NCBI GenBank assembly: GCA_947476745.1
Contig: CANJRG010000001.1
Coordinates: 124,001-188,000, forward strand
Reading direction: 5' to 3'
DNA length: 64,000 nucleotides
DNA from: Acidimicrobiia bacterium
GTDB taxonomy: Bacteria; Actinomycetota; Acidimicrobiia; Acidimicrobiales; CAIXPF01
The notes beneath the pieces were generated by a model that made no database searches, was not told the DNA's origin, and saw nothing but the letters and a program-made list of their open reading frames with translations. This document shows, piece by piece, positions 41,196 to 52,865 of the stretch. Each line of letters begins with the position of its first letter. Position 1 is the first letter of the stretch. The position numbers and the translations under genes are program-made.

Positions 41196-41662
41196 TGGGC
41201 ACCGACCTTTCCTTCAGCGGCGGCGAGCACGGCCTTGACGATGTTGTGGTAGCCAGTGCAGCGGCAGAGGTTGCCCTCGAGACCCTCGCGGACCTGTGCC
41301 TCGGTGGGGTTGGGGATCTCGTCGAGCAAGGACACCGAGGCCATGATCATGCCGGGGGTGCAATAGCCGCACTGCAGGGCATGATTCTCGTGGAAGGCCT
41401 GCTGCATGGGGTGCAACTGGTCGCCGTTGGCCAGTCCTTCGATGGTGGTGACCTTCTGCCCGTCGGCCTGAGCCGCCAGGACGGTGCAGGACTTCACCGA
41501 TTCACCGTTGAGGTGGATGGTGCAGGCTCCGCACGACGACGTGTCGCAGCCCACGTTGGTGCCGGTGAGACCGCAGTTCTCCCGGATGTAGTGCACGAGC
41601 AACAGTCGTGGTTCGACGTCATCGCTGTACGTCGTCCCGTTGACCTCGACGGTGACCTTCAC
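41192..41662 (-). CDS. coxS: CO dehydrogenase/xanthine dehydrogenase family small (2x[2Fe-2S]) subunit
   Basis: This 156-residue protein has a plant-type [2Fe-2S] domain ([20 protein letters not shown], last Cys in SCTVL) and an all-helical [2Fe-2S] domain ([12 protein letters not shown] and [14 protein letters not shown]). Both cluster motifs are complete. It begins the coxSM unit, with GGGAGA 6-7 nt before the GTG. Confidence 0.94.
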   Translation of the reverse strand: MKVTVEVNGTTYSDDVEPRLLLVHYIRENCGLTGTNVGCDTSSCGACTIHLNGESVKSCTVLAAQADGQKVTTIEGLANGDQLHPMQQAFHENHALQCGYCTPGMIMASVSLLDEIPNPTEAQVREGLEGNLCRCTGYHNIVKAVLAAAEGKVGAQ

Positions 41663-41795
41663 GCGGGTCTCCCTACCTGAGTTCCTGTATCGGATCCGTC
41701 GGACTCCCGGTGGGGCAGACGGACAGGGCAGACCTTAGCTGACGTTTTCGTCACATGTCAGGGGCGACGCAACGGGATCCGCCCGGGACCGGCCC

Positions 41796-41827
41796 GGGCA
41801 GGCGGGCAGGCGGGCAGGCGGGCAGGG
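41796..41827. repeat. 8-bp tandem repeat, four units
   Basis: GGGCAGGC occurs three times followed by GGGCAGGG in the divergent region between coxS and the gene at 41890. Copy number may vary between strains, and it lies within promoter distance of both genes. Confidence 0.8.
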
Positions 41828-41889
41828 CCGGCGCCGGCGGAGGTCGACCCGGCGTGCACGGCGACCCGACGAGCTAGCAGAATCCGAGC

Positions 41890-42306
41890 ATGTCAGCCGA
41901 CGCCGCATCCCGTGCCCGCCTGCTCGTCCAGGAAATCCTGCACCCCGATGAGATGAATGCCTTCGCCGCCGCCTGCACCCCGACCGATGCAGCCGAGTTC
42001 GCCGGCCTGCGGCTGCGGACCCAGGCCTACGTCGCCTGGGCCCGGACCGAGGCCCAGCGTCGGGGCACGGTCGACCTCGACACCGCCGTGGCGATCGGCA
42101 AGACCCTCACCATGTTGCTCGATGAACCGGACCAGTACGACGCCGGGGAGCGAGCGCTGCTGCGCGGGGCGGTCGTCTACTTCATCGAGGCGGACGACAC
42201 CGCCAACGACCTGACCGATGTCATCGGCTTCGACGACGACGTCCGGGTCCTCAACGCCGTCCTCGACGCCCTCGGCCGCCAGGACCTGCTCATCGCACCG
42301 ACGTGA
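41890..42306 (+). CDS. DUF1232/YkvA-like hypothetical protein
   Basis: This 138-residue protein of unknown function is mostly helical. Its C-terminal third, ALLRGAVVYFIEADDTANDL followed by DVIGFDDDVRVLNAVLDALG, resembles the DUF1232/YkvA pattern of an aromatic strand, spaced Asp residues and a GFxDD turn. The usual membrane helix is less hydrophobic here. ATG 41890 is the only sensible start. A TAGCAGAAT stretch lies just upstream, but it does not fit TAnnnT exactly. It ends opposite ftsB with a hairpin between. Confidence 0.65.
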   Translation: MSADAASRARLLVQEILHPDEMNAFAAACTPTDAAEFAGLRLRTQAYVAWARTEAQRRGTVDLDTAVAIGKTLTMLLDEPDQYDAGERALLRGAVVYFIEADDTANDLTDVIGFDDDVRVLNAVLDALGRQDLLIAPT

Positions 42307-42308
42307 GC

Positions 42309-42344
42309 GTCGGGCGGGGTCCGGGCCGTTGCGGACCTGCCGAC
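42309..42344. terminator. Bidirectional hairpin between convergent genes
   Basis: GGTCCG (42318-42323) pairs with CGGACC (42332-42337), and the outer GTCGG pairs with CCGAC, separated by a small internal loop. It lies exactly between the stops of the DUF1232-like gene and ftsB. Confidence 0.6.
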
Positions 42345-42345
42345 G

Positions 42346-42684
42346 TCACTCCGTTCCGAGCAGGAACGGCCAGCCGTCGGGCAGACGGACGTCGTCGATC
42401 TCCGGGGTGACCAGGTGGTAGGACTCCCAGCCCGGCGGCACGTAGCCGTACTTCTCCCGTGAGAGCCGGGCTATCTCGTCGGGATCCTGCAGGAGGGTGA
42501 GCCGGGCGTCGAGGCGGACGATCTCGGTCTCGACCCGTTCGAGCTGCGCCCGATGGGCCGCCGTCTCGCGGCGTTGGTGCAGGATCGCCCGAGCGGGGAA
42601 CGAGCTCAGCAGGGCGCCGCCCAGCAACACCACGGTCAATGACGCCATCACCAACAGTCGGCGGCGGCTGATACGGGCTGCCAC
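42346..42684 (-). CDS. ftsB: FtsB/DivIC-like septum formation initiator
   Basis: This 112-residue bitopic protein has a basic N terminus (ARISRRR), a membrane helix (about 11-29), a coiled coil (RAQLERVETEIVRLDARLTL) and the family ending DPDEIARLSREKYGYVPPGW. FtsB/DivIC connects FtsL and FtsQ in the divisome. The GTG start is 8 nt after eno, the usual actinobacterial order, but the next expected genes (DUF501, ppx) are 11 kb away. Confidence 0.88.
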   Translation of the reverse strand: MAARISRRRLLVMASLTVVLLGGALLSSFPARAILHQRRETAAHRAQLERVETEIVRLDARLTLLQDPDEIARLSREKYGYVPPGWESYHLVTPEIDDVRLPDGWPFLLGTE

Positions 42685-42692
42685 GACGAAGC

Positions 42693-45357
<2,665 letters not shown>

Positions 45358-45361
<4 letters not shown>

Positions 45362-46446
45362 TTGCTCGTCGGAGCGGGACCCGAGCCGACGGTCACACCA
45401 TCACCCTCGACCCCGATGGGAACCACCCGGCCACTGTCACGATCCCAGGTGCCGTAGCGGGGATCCACCGTCACGGTGGTGTCGGCCCACTGCTTCGTCA
45501 ACCACTCCTGCAGTGCGGCGAACGGCTCCGGTGCCAGGGCGTTGGCGATGTCCTCCCGGGCTTGCTCGAAGGTCCGCGAGCGACGATCGGTGACCACGAT
45601 GACGTGATAGCCGAACTGCGATTGCACCGGCCCCTGCACGACCGCAACCGGGCCGCTCCACACGGCGGTCTCGAACTCGGGGACGTAGACCCCGCGTGCC
45701 GAACAGCCGAGATCGCCACCGTTGGCCCCCGACCCCGTGTCGATCGAACGGGCCTTGGCCAGCGCGGCGAAATCGCCGCCGGCAGCCAGCTCGGTCACGA
45801 TCGCCTTGGCCTCCTCAGCGGTCTCGACCAGGATGTGCTTGGAGCACGCCAGGTCGAACGCTGTCGGGCCGCGGTCGTACTCGGCCCGCAGGGCCGCGTC
45901 GCTCGGGGGCGGCCCGGTGAGGGCCTGGTCCAGCGTGACGTAGCCGGCGTAACGGTTGGCAAGCACCTGCTTGTAAGCAGGCTGGCCGTCGAGCGAGTCG
46001 CCGAAGAACGCGTCGACCTGGGTCGTGGCCAACGCCTTGGCATCGGCCGACACCGTGAGGCCCCGCCGGGCGAGCTCGTCCTCGATCAACCGCACGGAGA
46101 TCTCCGTGGACAGCACATCGGCGACGATCAGCGGATCGGGCTGGTCGGTGCCGGGCTGGTGCAACTCGGCCGTGCCGAAGGCCTGCTCGAGCGCACCGGG
46201 AGCCGCCTCGAACACCGCAAGGGTGTCAGCGATGATGGATGCCTTCAACGGCTTGGCGTCGATGGTTGCGGCATCGCCGCTGAACTCGAAGCCGACCGCC
46301 GCGTTCGTGGTGGCCGTGGCCGCCTTGCCGCCGTCGCCGCTCGAACAGCCGACCAGCAACGCTCCGGCGGCCAGCACGACCGACGTCAGCCCGCAGGCCC
46401 CGCTACGTGATCGGTGATGACCTCGGCGCAACCCTGCGCCCCTCAC
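45358..46446 (-). CDS. SurA-like lipoprotein with parvulin peptidyl-prolyl isomerase domain
   Basis: This 362-residue exported protein has a signal peptide followed by a lipobox (LVGC, Cys about residue 34). A SurA-type N-terminal helical region (about 60-185) leads to a parvulin domain with CSKHILVETAEEAKAIVTEL, DTGSGANGGDLGCSARGVYV and SQFGYHVIVVTDRRSRTFE. It probably assists folding of exported proteins outside the membrane. The C-terminal VTVDPRYGTWD recurs in the neighbouring lipoprotein. The GTG start overlaps that gene as GTGA. Confidence 0.87.
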
Positions 46447-47045
46447 TGACGGACCAGCAGCTCGGACGAGATCCCGCCGACGGCAGGCGGAGCATCGGGA
46501 ACGACCTCGAAGTTGGCCGAATTCCAGGTGCCGTAGCGCGGATCGACCGTCACCTCGAAGCCACCGAAGAGTTCCGTCACGGTGGCGGCGAAGTCCTCTT
46601 GCGGCACGTCGGACAGCAAGGCGTTGGAATGGATGAACCGGTCGGTCAGCCGGGCCACGAACGCCGGTGGGAGCTTCGCAACGAGCGCCTCGGACCCGAG
46701 CGCCGCGGTCAGGTCCTCGAGCACCTTGGCTCGTTGCTGCTGCTCCTGATCCGCCGCGAGCTTCTTGTCCGAGTTCCGGTAGCTCTGAGCCAGGATGGCC
46801 TCGGCGATGCGCAGGGTCAGCAGGTTGGCGGTGACCCCGGACGGGACCGGCTCGCCCTCGGGCGGGATGGAGAGCTGGAACGCGGCCGCCAGCTCGGGGC
46901 TCTCACGCATCAGGGTGAGGTCCTCCTGGAGGTCGGCAGTGGTGATCTCCGCACCGTTCACCGTGGCCGCCGCCGGCCGCCAGTTGCAGCCGGCCAGACC
47001 GGCAACCAACAGCAACGACAGGGCGGCGCTGAGGATTCTGCGCAC
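46443..47045 (-). CDS. SurA-N-like lipoprotein without isomerase domain
   Basis: This 200-residue lipoprotein has a short signal (RRILSAALSLLLVAGLAGC, lipobox Cys about residue 20) and one SurA/trigger-factor-like helical region beginning ATVNGAEITTADLQEDL. It has no parvulin domain. It ends with VTVDPRYGTWN, shared with the next gene's product, suggesting duplication or a common binding tail. The GTG at 47045 is supported by GGAG upstream and places the signal peptide correctly. It lies 32 nt after mfd. Confidence 0.78.
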   Translation of the reverse strand: MRRILSAALSLLLVAGLAGCNWRPAAATVNGAEITTADLQEDLTLMRESPELAAAFQLSIPPEGEPVPSGVTANLLTLRIAEAILAQSYRNSDKKLAADQEQQQRAKVLEDLTAALGSEALVAKLPPAFVARLTDRFIHSNALLSDVPQEDFAATVTELFGGFEVTVDPRYGTWNSANFEVVPDAPPAVGGISSELLVRQ

Positions 47046-47077
47046 CGGGGCTCCTTGCACGATCACCTGATTCCGAT

Positions 47078-50000
47078 TCACTGGACCCGGCGGGATGCCG
47101 GACCCGATTCGCTGGGACCCGTGCGTTCCGGGCCCGCTTCGCTGGCGGGAACGATAGTGCCCAAGGCCTCCACGAGGACCGCGGCCGCCGTCGACGCCTT
47201 CGCCAACGGCAGTTGCACTTGCTCGATGTCGGCCTTGACCACCGCGCCCTTGAACAAACGCTGCACCTTCATGGTCTGGGAGGTCTTGAGCGGCAACGGA
47301 CTGAGCCGCGCAACGTACGCCGACTTCGAGAACGCCGGGCTCTTGACGACGGTGACCTCGCGCACCCCGGTGCGATGACAGGTCGCCCGCAACATGGCAA
47401 CGTCGAGCAGGGCCTCCGCGGGCGCCGGGACCGGCCCGTAGCGGTCGACCCATTCGGTGCGGATGTCCTGCACGGTCTGGGGGTCCTCGACCGCAGCGAG
47501 GCGTCGGTAGGCCTCGATGCGCAGGTCCTCCCGCCCGATGTAGTCCGCCGGCAGGTGGGCATCGACGGGCAGCTCGATCTTGATCTCCGCCGGCACCTTG
47601 ACCGGTTCGCCGTTCAGCTCGGCCACCGCCTCGTTGACCATCTGGCAGTAGAGGTCGTAGCCGACCGCGGACACATGCCCGCTCTGGCCGGTACCGAGCA
47701 GGTTGCCCGCACCGCGAATCTCGAGGTCACGCATGGCGATCTTGAAGCCCGACCCGAGCTCGGTGGCCTCGGCGATCGTCTTGAGCCGCTCGTAGGCCTC
47801 CTCGGAGAGCTCGCGGTCCTGGGGGAAGAACAGGTAGGCATACGCCCGCACGCCGGCGCGACCCACCCGGCCGCGCAGCTGGTGCAACTGGCCCAGGCCC
47901 ATCAGATCGGCCCGGTCGACCACCAGGGTGTTGACCGTGGGCATGTCGATGCCCGACTCGATGATGGTGGTACACACCAGCACGTCGTAATGGCCTTCCC
48001 AGAAGTCGAGGACGACCTTTTCCAGCGAACCCTCGTCCATCTGGCCGTGTGCGGTGGCGATACGCGCCTCAGGCACCAGCTCGCGGAGGCGATCGGCGTG
48101 CTGCTCGAGGTCCATCACCCGGTTGTGGACGTAGAAGACCTGGCCCTCGCGCAGCAGTTCCCGCCGAATGGCCTCGGCCACCGCCCGTTCCTCGTACTCG
48201 CCGACGTAGGTGAGGATGGGCTGACGATCGGCCGGCGGGGTATGCAACACCGACAGATCGCGGATACCGACCAGCGACATCTCGAGCGTGCGGGGAATCG
48301 GCGTGGCGGTGAGCGTCAGTACGTCCACGTCGGTCCGCAACTTCTTCATCATCTCCTTGTGGTGCACGCCGAAGCGCTGCTCCTCGTCGACCACCAGCAG
48401 CCCGAGGTCCTTGAACTGCAGGTCCTCCGACAACAGCCGGTGGGTGCCGACCACGAGGTCGACCTCACCGGCGGCCACGCCCTTGATCACCTCTCGGGCC
48501 TGGGCGTTGGTGAGGAACCGGGACAGCATCTCGACCCGGATGGGGTAGGCCGCGAACCGGTCGGCGAAGGTCTGGAAGTGCTGCGACGCCAGCAAGGTCG
48601 TGGGGACCAGTACCGCCACCTGCTTACCATCCTGGATGGCTTTGAACGAGGCCCGAATGGCGATCTCGGTCTTGCCGAAGCCGACATCGCCGCACACCAG
48701 CCGATCCATCGGTGAGGTCGACTCCATGTCGGACTTGACCTCGTCGATGGAGCGCGCCTGGTCAGGGGTGAGCGCGTAGGGGAAGGAGTCCTCCATCTCC
48801 TTCTGCCACGGCGAGTCCTCGGGGAAGGCGTGTCCGGAACTGTTGACCCGCTTCTGGTAGAGCACCACGAGTTCCTGGGCGATCTCCGCCACCGCAGAGC
48901 GAACCTTGGCCTTGGTCCGGGCGAAGTCGGTGCCACCGAGGCGATGCAGGCTCGGCGCGTCGCCCCCGGTGTAGTGGCGAACCGCGTCGATCTGGTCCGA
49001 CGGGACGTAGAGCTTGTCGCCGCCCTTGTATTCGAGCAGCAGGTAGTCGCGTTCGGTTCCCCCGATGGCCCGGGTGACCATGCCGCCGTAGCGGCCCACG
49101 CCGTGCTGATGGTGCACCACGTAGTCGCCGGGCTTGAGGTTGTCGAAGAAGCCCTGGGACTGCCGCTTGGCCCGCGGCCTGGCGCGGCGGTGGGCCCGGC
49201 GCCGGCCGGTGACGTCGGCCTCGGCGAGGATGGCGAGCTTGACGCGCGGCAGGATCGTGCCCGCCGACAGCGGCGCCACCACGATCGAGCCGCCCGGCTT
49301 TGTCGGGTCGTGGCCCTCCTCGAAGTGCAGGCCGACCTTGGACAGCAGATCGCGGACGCGGCCGGCCGAGGCGGCGCTGTCCGCACCGACCACCACCCGG
49401 TACCCCTCGCTGATCAGTCCCGTGAGCTGGCGGACCAGCGGTGCCCCGTCCCCCGAGACCGGGTTCCAGCCCGCCGCCAGCACCGTGGCCACATCGGGGC
49501 TCGCCGGCACGGTGGTGACCGACCACGCCGGCGCATCGGTATGAGCCAACAGCCGGTCGAACGGCACGTGCAGCGCCGGGAGCTCCTGGTTCTCCGGAAC
49601 CAGCCAGGCCTTGGCCAGCGTCCGGGCGAGGTCCTGCTCCTCGGCAGCCACGTCGCGGGCCCGGTCACGGATGCGACGGGGCTCGATCAGGATGATCTGG
49701 GCCGTCGGCGGCAGCAGGTCCAGCAGCACGGTCTCGTCGCTGGTCAGCCACGGCAGCCACGACTCCATGCCGTCGAACAGCTGCCCCTCGGCGATGCGGT
49801 CCCACTGGTCACGTCCCCAGGGCTCGGTGCGGCCCAGCGCCGCCGCCCGTTCCTGCACGTCGGGGGTGGGCAGCAGCTCGCGGCAGCCGAAGATCTCGAT
49901 CTCGGCCCGGTCGATGGTGGAGCGCTGATCGGCCACGGCGAACTCGGTGAGCCGATCGACCTCGTCGCCCCATAGGTCGATGCGCACCGGGACGTCGGCC

Positions 50001-50554
50001 GTCGAGGGGAACACGTCCACGATGGAACCGCGGACCGCGACCTCCCCGCGGTTCTCGACCTGGTACTCGCGCCGGTAGCCGAGGTGTACCAGGCGCTCGA
50101 CCAGCTCGGTGGGATCGATCCGGTCGCCGGGGCCGATGATGATCGGGTCGCTCTCGCTGACATGGGGACCGAGCCGCTGAACGACCGCCCGGACCGGGGC
50201 GACGAGCACCCGCGGTGCACGTTGCGGGTCCGACAGGTGCCACATCGTGCGCAACCGACGGCCCATCGTCTCCACAGAGGGACTGACCCGCTCGAAGGGC
50301 AGGGTCTCCCACGCCGGGAACGTGTCCACCTCGTCGGGACCGAGGAAGGCGGCGAGATCGCCGGCCAACCGATCGGCATCCGCCCCGGTCGGCGTGATGA
50401 TCAGGAACGGGTGTCGCGACGAAGCCTCGGCAATCCCGGCCAGGGTCACGGCCCGGGCGGGCTCGGGAACGGACAGGGTGGCCGAGGCGCGTCCCAACAC
50501 TTGGACGAGTGCGGGTTCGTGTTTCAGCAGCTGAGGTAGAGCGGTGAGCAGCAC
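47078..50554 (-). CDS. mfd: Transcription-repair coupling factor
   Basis: This 1158-residue ATP-dependent translocase pushes stalled RNA polymerase off DNA and recruits UvrA. Domains in order are a UvrB-homology region (about 1-330, TPTGADADRLAGDLAAFLG), the RNA-polymerase interaction domain with GDYVVHHQHGVGRYGG near residue 475, a helicase core with Walker A CGDVGFGKTEIAIRAS near 627 and DEEQRFGVHHKE, a TATPIPRTLEMSL motif, RVGRAGVRAYAYLF, and the C-terminal TRCF domain. Length is normal. The GTG start has a TAGATT box 9 nt upstream and no Shine-Dalgarno sequence. Confidence 0.98.
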   Translation of the reverse strand: MLLTALPQLLKHEPALVQVLGRASATLSVPEPARAVTLAGIAEASSRHPFLIITPTGADADRLAGDLAAFLGPDEVDTFPAWETLPFERVSPSVETMGRRLRTMWHLSDPQRAPRVLVAPVRAVVQRLGPHVSESDPIIIGPGDRIDPTELVERLVHLGYRREYQVENRGEVAVRGSIVDVFPSTADVPVRIDLWGDEVDRLTEFAVADQRSTIDRAEIEIFGCRELLPTPDVQERAAALGRTEPWGRDQWDRIAEGQLFDGMESWLPWLTSDETVLLDLLPPTAQIILIEPRRIRDRARDVAAEEQDLARTLAKAWLVPENQELPALHVPFDRLLAHTDAPAWSVTTVPASPDVATVLAAGWNPVSGDGAPLVRQLTGLISEGYRVVVGADSAASAGRVRDLLSKVGLHFEEGHDPTKPGGSIVVAPLSAGTILPRVKLAILAEADVTGRRRAHRRARPRAKRQSQGFFDNLKPGDYVVHHQHGVGRYGGMVTRAIGGTERDYLLLEYKGGDKLYVPSDQIDAVRHYTGGDAPSLHRLGGTDFARTKAKVRSAVAEIAQELVVLYQKRVNSSGHAFPEDSPWQKEMEDSFPYALTPDQARSIDEVKSDMESTSPMDRLVCGDVGFGKTEIAIRASFKAIQDGKQVAVLVPTTLLASQHFQTFADRFAAYPIRVEMLSRFLTNAQAREVIKGVAAGEVDLVVGTHRLLSEDLQFKDLGLLVVDEEQRFGVHHKEMMKKLRTDVDVLTLTATPIPRTLEMSLVGIRDLSVLHTPPADRQPILTYVGEYEERAVAEAIRRELLREGQVFYVHNRVMDLEQHADRLRELVPEARIATAHGQMDEGSLEKVVLDFWEGHYDVLVCTTIIESGIDMPTVNTLVVDRADLMGLGQLHQLRGRVGRAGVRAYAYLFFPQDRELSEEAYERLKTIAEATELGSGFKIAMRDLEIRGAGNLLGTGQSGHVSAVGYDLYCQMVNEAVAELNGEPVKVPAEIKIELPVDAHLPADYIGREDLRIEAYRRLAAVEDPQTVQDIRTEWVDRYGPVPAPAEALLDVAMLRATCHRTGVREVTVVKSPAFSKSAYVARLSPLPLKTSQTMKVQRLFKGAVVKADIEQVQLPLAKASTAAAVLVEALGTIVPASEAGPERTGPSESGPASRRVQ

Positions 50555-50563
50555 CGTCGGACG

Positions 50564-50569
50564 AATCTA
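50564..50569 (-). promoter_or_regulatory. Putative leaderless -10 box TAGATT for mfd
   Basis: On the minus strand TAGATT ends 9 nt before the mfd GTG. The divergent panE-like gene has its own TAGGGT box 55 nt away. Confidence 0.55.
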
Positions 50570-50624
50570 CCGGGGCGGCCGACGGTGACCTCATCCGCCG
50601 CGCCGCCGATGCCGCCGCCGCGCC

Positions 50625-50630
50625 TAGGGT
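50625..50630 (+). promoter_or_regulatory. Putative leaderless -10 box TAGGGT for the panE-like gene
   Basis: TAGGGT ends 7 nt before the ATG at 50638. The context CCTAGGGTTC is identical to that before the nuclease gene at 10591. Confidence 0.6.
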
Positions 50631-50637
50631 TCGGCCT

Positions 50638-51507
50638 ATGACCTCCTTCGCTGTCGTTGGCGCAGGCTCCGTCGGTGTGTACTTCGCGGCTCAGCTCGCC
50701 GCCGCAGGCCACGACGTCCTCGCCTGTGTTCGCCGTCCGTTCGATCGCTACGTCGTGGAGTCGCGGGAGGCCGCCTTCGAGGGCCCCGCACGGGTGCTCA
50801 GCGACCCCGCGGACGTCGCAGGGCCGGTGCCGTGGGTGCTTCTCACGGTCAAGGCACACCAGACGGCCGGCACCGCGGGCTGGTTGGAGAGGCTGTGCGG
50901 GCCCGACACCACGGTGATCGTGGTTCAGAACGGCGTCGAGGGAGCCGAGCGCACCGCGCCGTTCGTTGGCCCGGCGGCCGTGGTGCCCGGAGTCGTCTAC
51001 TGCGGCGCCGAACTGCTCGAACCCGGCCACATCCGCCACTACGGCCGGCACACGATCTTCACGCCGGACCTGCCGGTCGCCCACGAGTTGGCCTCCCTGT
51101 TCCCGTCGGGGACCACCGAGCTGGTACCCACCGCGAACTACCTTGACGAGGCCTGGCGGAAGCTGGCGACCAACACCGTGGTCAACGGCATCACCGCCCT
51201 CACCCTGCGCGACATGTCGGTCATGGGCGAGTCGGGGATGTCGGAGTTGGCTGTCGCCATCGGCGAGGAAGCGTTCGCGGTGGCGCGGGCCGAGGGGGCG
51301 ACGCTCGACCCGGCGACACTGCCGGCCCTGGCAGCCATGCTCGCCCAGGCACGCAGCGGCGGCACCTCGATGTACTACGACCGACGCGACGGCCGACCGC
51401 TCGAGCACGATGCTCTGTACGGCGCCGTGCTGCGCGCCGCAGCCCGACACGGCATCGACGTGCCCCTGCACCGGACGCTGAGCACGCTCCTGGCCGCCTG
51501 CGGCTGA
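50638..51507 (+). CDS. panE: 2-dehydropantoate 2-reductase family protein
   Basis: This 289-residue Rossmann enzyme is of the ketopantoate reductase type: FAVVGAGSVGVYFAAQLAAAG at the N terminus, LLTVKAHQT, VIVVQNGVEG, and the ApbA C-terminal domain with the catalytic-Lys region AWRKLATNTVVNGITAL. It probably reduces ketopantoate with NADPH for pantothenate and CoA synthesis. Paralogues of other specificity exist, so the exact substrate is inferred. It is transcribed away from mfd and converges on pth. Confidence 0.85.
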   Translation: MTSFAVVGAGSVGVYFAAQLAAAGHDVLACVRRPFDRYVVESREAAFEGPARVLSDPADVAGPVPWVLLTVKAHQTAGTAGWLERLCGPDTTVIVVQNGVEGAERTAPFVGPAAVVPGVVYCGAELLEPGHIRHYGRHTIFTPDLPVAHELASLFPSGTTELVPTANYLDEAWRKLATNTVVNGITALTLRDMSVMGESGMSELAVAIGEEAFAVARAEGATLDPATLPALAAMLAQARSGGTSMYYDRRDGRPLEHDALYGAVLRAAARHGIDVPLHRTLSTLLAACG

Positions 51508-51552
51508 CCCGGCCGCTCCGTCCGACCGATCCAGCCGGCCCCCGCCGGGCAA

Positions 51553-52173
51553 TCAGAGGTCGTCGCGGTTGTAGACCTGCATGGCGGCGTCGACACCATC
51601 GGCGAGGATCTTCTCCACCGCGTCCGCGGCCCGCTGCACCGCGACGTCGAGCTCGACCCGGTCGGCCTTCGACGGGCGGCCCAGCACCCAGTCGACCCCG
51701 CGGCCGGGCGGTTTGCCGATGCCCACCCGCACCCGCAGGAAGTCGGCGTGGTGCAGATGGGCCTGGATCGACTTCAGCCCGTTGTTGCCGGCGAGGCCAC
51801 CACCGCGCTTGAGCCGGATCTTGCCCGGCGGCAGGTCCAACTCGTCGTGCACCACCACCAACGCCTCGGGCGCCTCGATGCCGTGGCGACGGCACAGCTG
51901 TCGAACCGAGGCCCCGGCGTCGTTGTAGTAGGTGGTGGGAAAGGCCAGGGTCAAACGCTTGGCGCCGAGGCGTGCCTCGGCTGCCAGCGCCAGTTCCCTC
52001 GCCTTGCGCAGTGGTGCCCGGTGACGACGGGACAGCAACTCGACGACCTCGAGGCCGACGTTGTGCCGACTGCCCACGTACTGCTCACCCGGGTTGCCCA
52101 GCCCGACGACCACCAGGTCGGCGGGTGTACCCCGTCGGGCTTCGTCAGCTCTCGCTGGAGCCTTCCTCAGCAT
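51553..52173 (-). CDS. pth: Peptidyl-tRNA hydrolase
   Basis: This 206-residue enzyme recycles peptidyl-tRNA. It has LVVVGLGNPGEQYVGSRHNV with the catalytic His, FPTTYYNDAGASV with a substrate-binding Asn, VVHDELDLPPGKIRLKRGGG with the catalytic Asp, and GLAGNNGLKSI. The ATG at 52173 overlaps rplY by 29 nt and adds about 17 residues before the fold; GAGG lies just upstream. The rplY-pth order is the conserved actinobacterial pair. Confidence 0.95.
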   Translation of the reverse strand: MLRKAPARADEARRGTPADLVVVGLGNPGEQYVGSRHNVGLEVVELLSRRHRAPLRKARELALAAEARLGAKRLTLAFPTTYYNDAGASVRQLCRRHGIEAPEALVVVHDELDLPPGKIRLKRGGGLAGNNGLKSIQAHLHHADFLRVRVGIGKPPGRGVDWVLGRPSKADRVELDVAVQRAADAVEKILADGVDAAMQVYNRDDL

Positions 52174-52765
52174 CGGCCTCGCCGGCCCCTTCCACATGTG
52201 CCCCGGCATGGCCCAACGGGGTGCCGCAGACGGCGACCACCGTCCGCGCGTCGCCGTGCACCGTCACGCCGGCGGGAAGCTTCAGGTCGCTGATCCACAG
52301 TTCCTGGCCCTCGGTGATGTGGGACACATCGACGGGCAGCTCGGTCGGGATGGAACCGGGCTTGGCGGTGATCTGCAGGTGGTGCACCAGCAGCACGACC
52401 TTGTCCACCACGGACGAACCCAGGTCGTCCATGCCGGCGAGCACCAGCTGAACCTCGACGGTGACTTCCTCATCGGGATCAACGGCCAGGAAGTCGACGT
52501 GCAGCACGTCACGGCGAACCGGGTGCCGCTGCAGCTCCTTGACCAGGGTCAGGTGCTCCTTGCCCGCCACACGCAGGCGGATGGGAGCGGACAGGCCACC
52601 CTCGGCGTTGAGCGCACGTCGGAGCTCGGGCCACGGCACCGACAGCACGATCGGCTCCATGCCCATGCCATAGAGCACCCCGGGGATGCTGCCCTCGACG
52701 CGCAGGCGGCCCGACGGGCGCGAGCCCTTCTGGCGACCGGTCTGTGCTTCCAGCACCTGAGACAT
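52145..52765 (-). CDS. rplY: 50S ribosomal protein bL25 (CTC form)
   Basis: This 206-residue long form of bL25 comprises an N-terminal 5S-rRNA-binding beta domain (GRLRVEGSIPGVLYGMGMEP, KELQRHPVRRDVLHVDFLAV) and a C-terminal TL5 domain (GSIPTELPVDVSHITEGQEL). The acidic tail is typical of actinobacterial CTC proteins. GAGGAGAGC precedes the ATG. It is followed by the overlapping pth. Confidence 0.95.
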   Translation of the reverse strand: MSQVLEAQTGRQKGSRPSGRLRVEGSIPGVLYGMGMEPIVLSVPWPELRRALNAEGGLSAPIRLRVAGKEHLTLVKELQRHPVRRDVLHVDFLAVDPDEEVTVEVQLVLAGMDDLGSSVVDKVVLLVHHLQITAKPGSIPTELPVDVSHITEGQELWISDLKLPAGVTVHGDARTVVAVCGTPLGHAGAHVEGAGEADAEEGSSES

Positions 52766-52865
52766 GGCGTGCTCTCCTCATCGGGTCCGATAAACGGCGC
52801 TGTATTCTAGCCAGCCCGTCGCGCTCGGAGCCAGCGGGCCGGGTCCGAGCCGGCGACGGGAACGG

